From contig CAWKCE010000003.1 in assembly GCA_963848085.1 (NCBI GenBank), positions 682,001 through 746,000 on the forward strand: a stretch of 64,000 bases of DNA, read 5' to 3'. Within the stretch, counting starts at the first letter, position 1; every line of letters begins with the position of its first letter. Shown here piece by piece: positions 17,118-24,386 of the stretch. Position numbers and translations under genes: made by a program. The notes beneath the pieces were generated by a model that saw only the letters and a program-made list of their open reading frames with translations, was not told the DNA's origin and searched no databases. The DNA is from CAWKCE01 sp032127035 (GTDB lineage Bacteria; Actinomycetota; Actinomycetes; JAHEKZ01).

Positions 17118-18041
17118 ATGACCTCGGTGTGGCTGCCGTTCGACGACTGGGCGGACCACATCCCCCTCCCGGACGGCCTGCAGGTCGACGTGTGGCGCAG
17201 CGGCCGGCCGCTGCCCGCGTCCGCCCAGGAGGTCGCCTTCTACGTGCCGGAGTACATGGGACCGCCGGAGGCGGTGGAGGTCATCGCGACCCTGCCGGCC
17301 CTGCGGGTCGTGCAGACGCTCACCGCCGGCGTCGACGACGTGCTGCCGTTCCTCCCCCCCGGAGTCCAGCTGTGCAACGCGCGCGGGGTGCACGACGCCA
17401 GCACCGCCGAGCTGGTCGTCGGGCTGGTCCTCGCGTCCCTGCGTGGGCTCCCCGACTTCGTGGCCGCGCAGGCGGAGGGGCGCTGGGCCCACGCGCGCTA
17501 CCGGTCGCTGGCCGACCGCCGGGTGGTTCTCGTCGGGTTCGGCTCGGTCGGACGGGCCGTGGGCCGGCGGTTGGCCGGGTTCGAGGTCAACCTGGTCCCG
17601 GTGGCCAGCCGGGCGCGTCCCGGCGTGGCCGGGCCGGAGGCACTGCCCGACCTGCTCGCCACCGCCGACGTCGTGATCGTCACCGTGCCCCTTTCGGCAG
17701 AGACCCGCACCATGGTCGACGCGGACTTCCTGGCCCGGATGCCCGACGGGTCGCTTCTGGTGAACGCCGCTCGGGGTCCGGTGGTGGACACCGAGGCCCT
17801 CCTTGCCGAAGTCGCCTCCGGACGCCTGCTGGCCGCCCTGGACGTCACCGACCCCGAGCCGCTGCCACCGGACCACCCCCTGTGGACGAGCCCGGGGGTC
17901 TTGATCAGCCCCCATGTGGGGGGCGACACTTCGGCGTACCTGCCGCGCGCTCGTCGGCTGGTCGCGGCGCAGCTCGACCGGTTCGCTCGGCGGGTGCCGC
18001 TCGACAACGTCGTGGTGGCGGGTCGAAGGGAGAGCTCGTGA
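17118..18041 (+). CDS. D-isomer-specific 2-hydroxyacid dehydrogenase
   Basis: A 307-residue NAD(P)-dependent oxidoreductase. The dinucleotide-binding motif is 'LVGFGSVGRAVGRRL'. The substrate arginine is in 'NAARGPVVD' and the catalytic histidine in 'ISPHVGGDTS'; the acidic partner is in 'ALDVTDPEPLP'. It is shorter than SerA and lacks ACT domains, so it belongs to the small phosphoglycerate/hydroxypyruvate/2-ketoacid reductase group; the substrate is not predictable. The GTG of the next gene overlaps its stop by 4 bp, which couples it to an Asp-box propeller protein and then a MoaD-like protein. That linkage is the main clue to its role and is not explained by known pathways. Confidence 0.88.
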   Translation: MTSVWLPFDDWADHIPLPDGLQVDVWRSGRPLPASAQEVAFYVPEYMGPPEAVEVIATLPALRVVQTLTAGVDDVLPFLPPGVQLCNARGVHDASTAELVVGLVLASLRGLPDFVAAQAEGRWAHARYRSLADRRVVLVGFGSVGRAVGRRLAGFEVNLVPVASRARPGVAGPEALPDLLATADVVIVTVPLSAETRTMVDADFLARMPDGSLLVNAARGPVVDTEALLAEVASGRLLAALDVTDPEPLPPDHPLWTSPGVLISPHVGGDTSAYLPRARRLVAAQLDRFARRVPLDNVVVAGRRESS

Positions 18042-19126
18042 GCAGGACGATGCTGGCAGTCGGAACGGTCAAGGGACTGTTCCTTGGGACAAGCGAGGAC
18101 GGCTCCTCGTGGCAGTGGGATGGGCCGACCTTCTCGATGACCCGGGTGGCCGCGGTGGCGTTCGACACTCGGTACCGGCCGCCACGGATCCTGGTCGGGG
18201 GCGGACACGAGCACTGGGGTCCGGTGATCTCGCACTCCGACGACCTCGGGGCCAGCTGGGTCGAGGGGGACGAGGCCGCCCTGCGCTTCCCGGAGGACTC
18301 CGGGGTCGCAGTGGAACGGGTCTGGCAGCTGGCACCCGGTCCGGCCGACCGGCCCGAGGAGGTGTGGGCGGGGGTCGAACCCGCCGCGCTGTTCCGCTCC
18401 GATGACGCGGGGATGAGCTTCTCCCTGGTGACCGGGCTGTGGGACCACCCCCAGCGCCAGTCGTGGGCCCCCGGTTTCGGCGGCCTGTGCCTGCACACCG
18501 TGCTGCCGCACCCGACCGACCCCTCGCAGGTGCTGATCGCGGTGTCTGCCGCCGGGGTCTATCGGAGCCAGGACGGTGGTCAGTCGTGGGCACCGTCCAA
18601 CTCGGGCATCGAGGTGACGTTCCTGCCGGAGAAGTTCCCCGAGTTCGGTCAGTGCGTCCACAAGGTGGCCCGTGACTGCGCCGACCCGGACCGGCTCATC
18701 CTGCAGAACCACGGCGGTGTCTTCCGCAGCAGCGACGGCGGCGCCAGCTGGGAGCGCAGCGAGGAGGGGCTGCCGGCGAACTTCGGGTTCGGGCTGACGG
18801 CCCACCCGCACCGGTCCGGGACCGCCTTCTTGTTCCCGCTCATCGCCGACATGAACCGGATGCCTCCCGACGGCAAGGCGAGGATCTACCGGACCGACGA
18901 CTTCGGAGCCACCTGGCGCTCGGTGTCCGAGGGGCTGCCGCAGGACAACTTCTTCAGCGTCGTCCTTCGGGACGCGCTCACCACCGACGGCGACGACCCG
19001 TTGGGCGTCTACTTCGGGACCCGGTCTGGTGGGGTCTTCGCCAGCCGGGACGAGGCGGCCTCGTGGGAGCAGGTCGCGGCACACCTGCCCGAGGTGCTCT
19101 GCGTCCGGGCTGCCGTGGTCGACTGA
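18038..19126 (+). CDS. Asp-box (BNR) beta-propeller protein, sialidase-like fold
   Basis: A 362-residue protein without a signal peptide. Six Asp-box repeats of the form S/T-x-D-x-G-x-S/T-W are visible: 'SHSDDLGASW', 'FRSDDAGMSF', 'YRSQDGGQSW', 'FRSSDGGASW', 'YRTDDFGATW' and the degenerate 'FASRDEAASW'. These mark blade loops of a six-bladed propeller related to sialidases and photosystem II assembly factor Ycf48, but the sialidase catalytic arginine triad and FRIP motif are not obvious, so enzyme activity is doubtful. It is probably cytosolic. It overlaps the dehydrogenase gene by 4 bp, and the MoaD-like gene starts 11 bp after its stop, suggesting a functional set. Confidence 0.85.
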   Translation: MSRTMLAVGTVKGLFLGTSEDGSSWQWDGPTFSMTRVAAVAFDTRYRPPRILVGGGHEHWGPVISHSDDLGASWVEGDEAALRFPEDSGVAVERVWQLAPGPADRPEEVWAGVEPAALFRSDDAGMSFSLVTGLWDHPQRQSWAPGFGGLCLHTVLPHPTDPSQVLIAVSAAGVYRSQDGGQSWAPSNSGIEVTFLPEKFPEFGQCVHKVARDCADPDRLILQNHGGVFRSSDGGASWERSEEGLPANFGFGLTAHPHRSGTAFLFPLIADMNRMPPDGKARIYRTDDFGATWRSVSEGLPQDNFFSVVLRDALTTDGDDPLGVYFGTRSGGVFASRDEAASWEQVAAHLPEVLCVRAAVVD

Positions 19127-19137
19127 GTGGGCTCACC

Positions 19138-19419
19138 GTGAGGGTGACGGTGGACCTGCCAACTGTCCTGGCGGGTCTGGCCGGCACCTCTCGTCTCGCG
19201 CTGGACGTCCAGCAGCCGGCCACGGTCGCCGAGGTGATGGACCAGGTTGCCGAGGTTCACCCGGCGGTCGAGCGACGGGTCCGCGACGAGACCGGCACGT
19301 TGCGTCGCTACGTCAATGTCTACGTCGACGGGTCAGACGTGCGTTCGCTGCAGGGAGCCGCCACACCGGTCCAGGACGGGTCCCTCGTGCTCGTCGTGCC
19401 GTCGATTGCGGGTGGGTGA
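19138..19419 (+). CDS. MoaD/ThiS-family ubiquitin-like sulfur-carrier protein
   Basis: A 93-residue beta-grasp protein. It begins 'VRVTVDLPTVLAGLAG', has 'VAEVMDQVAEVHPAVERRV' as the central helix, 'RYVNVYVDGSDVR' as a core strand, and ends 'VLVVPSIAGG'. The C-terminal Gly-Gly is the tail that is adenylated and thiocarboxylated in MoaD, ThiS and CysO. No MoaE, ThiG, MoeB or CysM homologue is adjacent; its neighbours are the Asp-box propeller and the dehydrogenase. It may carry sulfur for an unidentified product or modify a protein. The GTG at 19138 starts the conserved strand and lies 11 bp after the previous stop. Confidence 0.85.
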   Translation: MRVTVDLPTVLAGLAGTSRLALDVQQPATVAEVMDQVAEVHPAVERRVRDETGTLRRYVNVYVDGSDVRSLQGAATPVQDGSLVLVVPSIAGG

Positions 19420-19430
19420 CAGCCCGCGCC

Positions 19431-19436
19431 TACGCT
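19431..19436 (+). promoter_or_regulatory. -10 element TACGCT for a leaderless trmB transcript
   Basis: TACGCT ends 8 nt before the GTG at 19445. A TTGCGG sequence 19 bp upstream (19406-19411), inside the end of the MoaD-like gene, could be the -35. No ribosome-binding site is visible. Confidence 0.5.
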
Positions 19437-19444
19437 GGTCGACT

Positions 19445-20140
19445 GTGACGACGGACCGCGGGGTGGCGTACCCCACGATTCGCACGTTCCACCCGCGGCG
19501 CGGCCGGGTGACACCGTCGCAGAACCGGGCTCTGGAGACCCACGGTGAGCGGGTGCTTCTCCCGGTGGACGGACGGCCGCTGAACCTGGCCACCGTCTTC
19601 GGAGCCGACGTCCCGGTGGTCCTCGAGATCGGTTTCGGCATGGGGGAGGCCACCGCCGCCCTGGCGGTGGCGCAGCCGACGACGGGGGTGCTGGCGGTTG
19701 ACGTCCACACCCCGGGGGTGGGTCGGCTGGTCGCCTCGGTGGCGGCCTGCGGGCTCGACCACGTCCGGGTCATGCACGGAGATGCCGTGGTCGTCGTCCG
19801 GGACATGCTCGCCCCGGCTTCGCTGGCCGGAGCCCGCATCTTCTTCCCCGACCCTTGGCCGAAGTCCCGCCACCGCAAGCGTCGCCTGGTCCAGCCGGAC
19901 TTCGCCGCGCTGCTGGCCTCACGCCTGGCGCCGGGCGGCAGCCTGCACTGCGCGACCGACTGGCTCCCGTACGCCGAGCAGATGCTGCACGTGCTCTCGG
20001 CGGAGCCGCTCTTGGAGAACGTCTTCGACGGACCGGCCCCACGCCCGAGTGAGCGGCCGGTCACCCGGTTCGAGCGGCGAGGGCTGGAGCGGGGCCACGA
20101 CGTCGTGGACCTGGTCTTCCGCCGTAGGGTGCCGGCATGA
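19445..20140 (+). CDS. trmB: tRNA (guanine-N7-)-methyltransferase
   Basis: A 231-residue SAM-dependent enzyme that makes m7G46 in the tRNA variable loop. The SAM motif is 'LEIGFGMGEAT', followed by 'LAVDVHTPG' (binding the ribose). The catalytic and tRNA-binding segment is 'FFPDPWPKSRHRKRR', which is diagnostic for TrmB, and 'CATDWLPYAEQML' follows. The start was set at GTG 19445 because 'TIRTFHPRRGRVTPSQ' is the usual N-terminal part and because of the nearby -10. The stop overlaps the ilvD start by 4 bp (ATGA 20137-20140), so a tRNA modification gene is coupled to an amino acid biosynthesis gene. Confidence 0.95.
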   Translation: MTTDRGVAYPTIRTFHPRRGRVTPSQNRALETHGERVLLPVDGRPLNLATVFGADVPVVLEIGFGMGEATAALAVAQPTTGVLAVDVHTPGVGRLVASVAACGLDHVRVMHGDAVVVVRDMLAPASLAGARIFFPDPWPKSRHRKRRLVQPDFAALLASRLAPGGSLHCATDWLPYAEQMLHVLSAEPLLENVFDGPAPRPSERPVTRFERRGLERGHDVVDLVFRRRVPA

Positions 20141-21819
20141 GTGACCGGCCGGACATCAAACCGCACAGCCGAGACGTCACCGACGGGATGGAACGGGCGC
20201 CGAACCGGGCCATGCTCCGAGCCGTCGGGATGACCGACGACGACTGGGAGAAGCCCCAGATCGGCATCGCGTCCAGCTGGAACGAGATCACGCCGTGCAA
20301 TCTGTCGCTCAAGCGCCTGGCGCTCAAGGCCAAGGAGGGCGTTTTCGCCGCAGGCGGCTTCCCCATGGAGTTCGGCACGATCTCGGTGTCCGACGGGATC
20401 TCCATGGGGCATGAGGGCATGCGCGCCTCCTTGGTCAGCCGCGAGGTGATCGCCGACTCGGTCGAGACCGTCATGCACGCCGAGCGGCTGGACGGCTGCG
20501 TCACGTTCGCCGGCTGCGACAAGTCGCTGCCGGGCATGCTGATGGCCGCTGCCCGCCTCGATGTCGCCAGCGTGTTCGTCTACGCCGGGTCCACGCTGCC
20601 TGGCCGGGTGGCGGGCGGAGACGTCACGATCCAGGACGCCTTCGAGGGCGTGGGTGCCTGCGCGCTCGGCAAGATCACGCGTGGCGAGCTGGACACCATC
20701 GAGCGGAACGCGTGCCCGGGTGAGGGCGCGTGCGGGGGGATGTTCACGGCCAACACCATGGCCAGCGTCGCGGAGGCGCTGGGGATGGCCCTGCCCGGCT
20801 CGGCGGCGCCGCCGGCCGTGGACAAGCGCCGTGACGAGAGTGCGTTCCGGTCCGGGCAGGCCGTCGTCGAGCTCCTGCGCCGCGGCATCACCACTCGGGA
20901 CATCCTGACCAAGGAGGCGTTCGAGAACGCGATCGCGGTGGTCATGGCCCTCGGTGGTTCGACCAATGCGGTCCTCCATCTGCTGGCGATTGCGCACGAG
21001 GCGCGGGTAGACCTCGACATCGACGACTTCAACCGGGTGGGGGACCGCACGCCGCACTTGGCTGACGTGAAGCCCTTTGGTCGCTACGTCATGAGCGACG
21101 TCGACCGCATCGGTGGTGTTCCGGTCGTCATGAAGGCCCTGCTCGACGAGGGACTGCTCCACGGTGATGTCCTCACCGTCACCGGGATGACGGTGGCCGA
21201 GAACCTGACCGCTCTGTCGCCCCCCGCTCCAGACGGCGACATCATCGCCCCCGTGGGCAGTCCCCTCCACGCGACCGGAGGGCTGGTCATCCTCACCGGC
21301 TCACTGGCACCCCAGGGCTCGGTCATCAAGGCCGCCAGCATCGACAACCCGCTGTTCGAGGGCGTAGCCAAGGTCTTCGACGACGAGTCGGCGGCAATGG
21401 CGGCCGTCACGCAGGGCCGCATCGAGGCGGGCGACGTCGTGGTGATCCGCTACGAGGGACCGATGGGAGGTCCGGGCATGCGCGAGATGCTCGCCGTCAC
21501 GGCGGCGATCAAGGGGGCCGGGCTGGGCAAGGACGTCATGTTGGTGACCGACGGCCGGTTCTCCGGAGCCACCGCCGGGTTCTGCATCGGCCACGTCGCC
21601 CCGGAGGCGCCGCACGGTGGGCCGATCGCCTTCGTCAACGACGGGGACCGGATCCGGCTGGACCTGGCGGCTCGCACGCTCGACTTGCTTGTCGACGACG
21701 CCGAGCTCGCGCGCCGCGCCGATCACTGGAAGCCGCGGGAGCCGAGGTACACCAGAGGCGTCCTGGGCAAGTACGCCCGGCTGGTGGGGTCGGCCGCGCA
21801 GGGCGCCGTGCTGGACTGA
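20137..21819 (+). CDS. ilvD: Dihydroxy-acid dehydratase
   Basis: A 560-residue Fe-S dehydratase that forms the 2-keto acids leading to valine, leucine and isoleucine. Cluster cysteines and substrate residues appear in 'SSWNEITPCN', 'CVTFAGCDKSLPGMLM' and 'CPGEGACGGMFTANTM'. The Mg-binding and C-terminal barrel segments 'LTGSLAPQGSVIK', 'EGPMGGPGMREML' and 'DGRFSGATAG' are intact. Its ATG at 20137 overlaps trmB by 4 bp. A 252-bp leader region with an attenuator separates it from ilvB, so the two can be expressed independently. Confidence 0.97.
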   Translation: MSDRPDIKPHSRDVTDGMERAPNRAMLRAVGMTDDDWEKPQIGIASSWNEITPCNLSLKRLALKAKEGVFAAGGFPMEFGTISVSDGISMGHEGMRASLVSREVIADSVETVMHAERLDGCVTFAGCDKSLPGMLMAAARLDVASVFVYAGSTLPGRVAGGDVTIQDAFEGVGACALGKITRGELDTIERNACPGEGACGGMFTANTMASVAEALGMALPGSAAPPAVDKRRDESAFRSGQAVVELLRRGITTRDILTKEAFENAIAVVMALGGSTNAVLHLLAIAHEARVDLDIDDFNRVGDRTPHLADVKPFGRYVMSDVDRIGGVPVVMKALLDEGLLHGDVLTVTGMTVAENLTALSPPAPDGDIIAPVGSPLHATGGLVILTGSLAPQGSVIKAASIDNPLFEGVAKVFDDESAAMAAVTQGRIEAGDVVVIRYEGPMGGPGMREMLAVTAAIKGAGLGKDVMLVTDGRFSGATAGFCIGHVAPEAPHGGPIAFVNDGDRIRLDLAARTLDLLVDDAELARRADHWKPREPRYTRGVLGKYARLVGSAAQGAVLD

Positions 21820-21856
21820 CGGGTTGTCCGAATGGTGAGACATGTGTCTCGCGGGC

Positions 21857-21885
21857 TTGACCGGAACCGGAGCGGGGCGGACGCT
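21857..21885 (+). promoter_or_regulatory. Promoter of the ilvB leader
   Basis: TTGACC (21857-21862) and GACGCT (21880-21885) are separated by exactly 17 bp. The predicted transcription start is about 21892, which is the GTG of the leader peptide, so the leader would be translated without a Shine-Dalgarno sequence. The first base of the -10 departs from TAnnnT. Confidence 0.6.
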
Positions 21886-21891
21886 GGTCCG

Positions 21892-21933
21892 GTGCACCAG
21901 ACCATTCTCGTAGTCAGCCGGCGCGCGGCCTGA
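21892..21933 (+). CDS. Leader peptide of the ilvB attenuator
   Basis: A 13-codon open reading frame from GTG, encoding (M)HQTILVVSRRAA and ending in TGA. Four consecutive codons are Ile-Leu-Val-Val, the three end products of the pathway, which is the mark of a branched-chain attenuator peptide. It begins at the predicted transcription start and is followed 23 nt later by an intrinsic terminator. In Corynebacterium glutamicum the ilvBNC leader peptide has been reported to be made without a ribosome-binding site, which fits this arrangement. When charged tRNAs are scarce, stalling here would favour readthrough into ilvB. Confidence 0.75.
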   Translation: MHQTILVVSRRAA

Positions 21934-21955
21934 GCCGACCCGTCCGACCGCGCGC

Positions 21956-21992
21956 GCCCCTCATCCTCCTCGGAGGCCGGAGGGGCTTTCTT
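21956..21992 (+). terminator. Attenuator terminator upstream of ilvB
   Basis: GCCCCTC (21956-21962) pairs with GAGGGGC (21980-21986), with an inner CCTC/GAGG stem and a tetraloop, followed by TTTCTT. A competing pairing is visible: GGCGCGC (21920-21926), just after the Ile-Leu-Val-Val codons, is complementary to GCGCGCC (21952-21958), which overlaps the left terminator arm and would act as antiterminator. Confidence 0.75.
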
Positions 21993-22019
21993 GTGTCATG
22001 GGCACGGCACGAAGGCCAG

Positions 22020-22042
22020 GCGGCTCGAGGGGTTCGAGCCGC
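22020..22042 (+). promoter_or_regulatory. Stable hairpin in the ilvB 5' leader
   Basis: GCGGCTCGA (22020-22028) and TCGAGCCGC (22034-22042) form a perfect 9-bp stem with a 5-nt loop, 29 nt before the ilvB start. There is no T-run, so it is not a terminator. It might stabilise the read-through mRNA or modulate translation; the function is not known. Confidence 0.4.
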
Positions 22043-22071
22043 TCGGTCCGGCAACGGAGAGGAAGCGTGAG

Positions 22072-23814
22072 ATGTCCGAGTCGATGACGGGGGCCCAGTC
22101 CCTCATCCGGTCGCTCGAGGACGCCGGGGTGGACACGGTCTTCGGAATCCCCGGCGGCGCGATCCTGCCGGCCTACGACCCGCTGTTCGACTCACGGATC
22201 CGGCACATCCTCGTCCGACATGAGCAGGGGGCCGGTCACGCGGCCGAGGGCTACGCACTGGCGAGCGGCCGGGTGGGGGTCTGCATGGCGACGAGCGGCC
22301 CCGGTGCCACGAACCTCGTGACATCCATCGCCAACGCCTACATGGACTCCACGCCGATCGTCGCGGTGACCGGTCAGGTGCCGAGCGGCGCCATTGGCAC
22401 CGATGCCTTCCAGGAGGCCGACATCCGCGGCATCACCATGCCGATCACCAAGCACAACTTCTTGGTCACCGACCCCGCAGACATCCCTCGGACCGTCGCC
22501 GAGGCGTTCCATATCGCCTCCACTGGGCGCCCCGGTCCGGTCCTGGTCGACGTCTCCAAGGACGCGCTGCAGGCTCCCACCGAGTACGTGTGGCCAACGG
22601 CGTTGGACCTGCCGGGCTACCACCCGACGACTCGGCCGCACGCCAAGCAGGTGAGAGAGGCGGCACGCCTGGTCGCCGAGTCGCAGCGACCGGTCCTGTA
22701 CGTCGGAGGTGGGGTCCTGAAGGCCCGGGCGACCCGGGAGCTTGCCGTCCTCGCCGAGCAGACCGGGATCCCGGTCGTGACGACTCTCATGGCGCGCGGG
22801 GCGTTTCCGGACTCGCACCGCCTGCACCTCGGAATGCCCGGCATGCACGGGACGGTGGCCGCGGTCGGCGCCCTGCAGAAGGCGGACCTGATCCTCGCGG
22901 TGGGTACCCGCTTCGACGACCGGGTGACCGGTCGGCTGGACAGCTTCGCTCCCGGGGCGGTGGTGGTCCACGCGGACATCGACCCGGCCGAGATCTCGAA
23001 GAACCGCGTGGCTGACGTGCCGATCGTCGGGGACGCCCGCGAGGTCCTCGCCGACCTCACGGTGGCCATCGCCGCCGAGTCCGAGGCCGGCCGGCAGCCC
23101 GACCTGACGGGCTGGTGGCAGCGCCTCGACCGGATGCGCGACACCTACCCGCTCGGCTTCGACGCACCGGACGACGGGTCGCTTGCTCCGCAGCTGGTGA
23201 TCGAGCGGCTCGGTGTCATTGCCGGTCCGGAAGCCATCTACACCGCCGGTGTGGGCCAGCACCAGATGTGGGCGGCCCAGTTCGTCAAGTACGAGCACCC
23301 GGGGACGTGGATCAACTCGGGTGGTCTCGGCACGATGGGCTACGCGGTGCCGGCCGCCATGGGCGCGAAGGTCGCGCGCCCCGACGCCACGGTCTGGGCC
23401 ATCGACGGTGACGGCTGCTTCCAGATGACGAACCAGGAGCTCGCCACCTGCACCATCAACGACATCCCGATCAAGGTCGCGGTCATCAACAACAACAGCC
23501 TTGGCATGGTCCGCCAGTGGCAGACGCTCTTCTACAACGAGCGCTACTCCGAGACCGACCTCCACAGCCAGCGGATTCCAGACTTCGTGAAGCTGGCCGA
23601 CGCCTACGGCTGCGTCGGGCTGCGATGCGAGTCCGCCGCCGACGTGGATGCGACCATCGAGAAGGCGATGGCGGTCGACGACCGACCGGTCGTGGTGGAC
23701 TTCGTCGTGCACAAAGACGCGATGGTGTGGCCAATGGTCGCAGCGGGGACCGGGAACGACGAGATCAAGTTCGCGCGCGACATGGCGCCACGATGGGATG
23801 AGGACGAACTGTGA
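22072..23814 (+). CDS. ilvB: Acetohydroxyacid synthase large subunit
   Basis: A 580-residue thiamine-diphosphate enzyme that condenses pyruvate with pyruvate or 2-oxobutyrate. 'VFGIPGGAILPAYD' begins the N-terminal domain, and the catalytic glutamate is in 'HEQGAGHAAEGYA'. The FAD-binding middle domain includes 'AVGTRFDDRVTGRLD'. The ThDP/Mg motif is 'AIDGDGCFQMTNQE' with 'NNNSLGMVRQWQ'. The ATG at 22072 starts the conserved part and has a GGAGAGGA ribosome site just upstream. The gene lies behind the attenuator and overlaps ilvN by 1 bp, so the holoenzyme subunits are co-translated. Confidence 0.97.
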   Translation: MSESMTGAQSLIRSLEDAGVDTVFGIPGGAILPAYDPLFDSRIRHILVRHEQGAGHAAEGYALASGRVGVCMATSGPGATNLVTSIANAYMDSTPIVAVTGQVPSGAIGTDAFQEADIRGITMPITKHNFLVTDPADIPRTVAEAFHIASTGRPGPVLVDVSKDALQAPTEYVWPTALDLPGYHPTTRPHAKQVREAARLVAESQRPVLYVGGGVLKARATRELAVLAEQTGIPVVTTLMARGAFPDSHRLHLGMPGMHGTVAAVGALQKADLILAVGTRFDDRVTGRLDSFAPGAVVVHADIDPAEISKNRVADVPIVGDAREVLADLTVAIAAESEAGRQPDLTGWWQRLDRMRDTYPLGFDAPDDGSLAPQLVIERLGVIAGPEAIYTAGVGQHQMWAAQFVKYEHPGTWINSGGLGTMGYAVPAAMGAKVARPDATVWAIDGDGCFQMTNQELATCTINDIPIKVAVINNNSLGMVRQWQTLFYNERYSETDLHSQRIPDFVKLADAYGCVGLRCESAADVDATIEKAMAVDDRPVVVDFVVHKDAMVWPMVAAGTGNDEIKFARDMAPRWDEDEL

Positions 23815-24338
23815 TGAGCCGTCACACGCTGTCGGTCCTGGTCGAGGACCAGCCAGGAGTCCTGGCACGGATCGCGGGCTTGTTCTCGCGGCGAGGTTTC
23901 AACATCGAGTCGCTGGCGGTCGGGCCCACCGAGCATGCCGGGGTGTCCCGGATGACGATCGTGGTGAACGTGGCCGACCTCCCGCTCGAACAGGTCACGA
24001 AACAGCTCAACAAGCTGGTGAACGTGATCAAGATCGTGGAGCTCGACGGCGTCCAGTCGGTGCAGCGGGAGCTCCTCTTGGTCAAGGTGCGGGCCGACCT
24101 CGAGACGCGCTCCCAGGTGCTCGAGACCGTGCAGCTGTTCCGCGCCAAGGTCGTCGACGTCTCCTCCGACACGGTCGTCATCGAGGCCACCGGGAACTCC
24201 GACAAGCTCGAGGCGCTGTTGCGGGTGCTGGAACCGTTCGGGGTCAAGGAGCTCGTGCAGTCCGGGATGGTCGCGGTCGGTCGAGGGTCGCGTTCCATGG
24301 CTGACCGGGTCCTGCGCCCCGCTGACCGCTCGGCCTGA
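23814..24338 (+). CDS. ilvN: Acetohydroxyacid synthase regulatory subunit
   Basis: A 174-residue regulatory subunit. The N-terminal ACT domain 'HTLSVLVEDQPGVLARIAG' with 'RRGFNIESLAVGPTE' binds valine and confers feedback inhibition. The C-terminal half ('RELLLVKVRAD', 'VVIEATGNSDKLEALL') is the activating AHAS small-subunit domain. ATG 23814 overlaps the last base of ilvB; a GTG three bases earlier is an alternative. The length matches actinobacterial IlvN. Confidence 0.96.
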   Translation: MSRHTLSVLVEDQPGVLARIAGLFSRRGFNIESLAVGPTEHAGVSRMTIVVNVADLPLEQVTKQLNKLVNVIKIVELDGVQSVQRELLLVKVRADLETRSQVLETVQLFRAKVVDVSSDTVVIEATGNSDKLEALLRVLEPFGVKELVQSGMVAVGRGSRSMADRVLRPADRSA

Positions 24339-24348
24339 CCCCGCTCGT

Positions 24349-24354
24349 TACCCT
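24349..24354 (+). promoter_or_regulatory. Possible internal -10 element TACCCT before ilvC
   Basis: TACCCT in the 48-bp gap between ilvN and ilvC would start transcription about 26 nt before the ilvC GTG, leaving room for the GAGGAGA ribosome site. No -35 is evident. Separate ilvC transcription is known in Corynebacterium, which makes this worth testing. Confidence 0.3.
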
Positions 24355-24386
24355 CACCCCGCACCTACTCACCGAGGAGATCCCCC

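Noticed and set aside
18038..19126. Asp-box protein as a true secreted sialidase
   Set aside because: No signal peptide, no FRIP motif and no clear arginine triad; only the propeller fold is supported.
19333..21270. Long minus-strand open frame opposite trmB and ilvD
   Set aside because: Same GC-skew shadow; no recognisable domains, while trmB and ilvD are complete on the plus strand.
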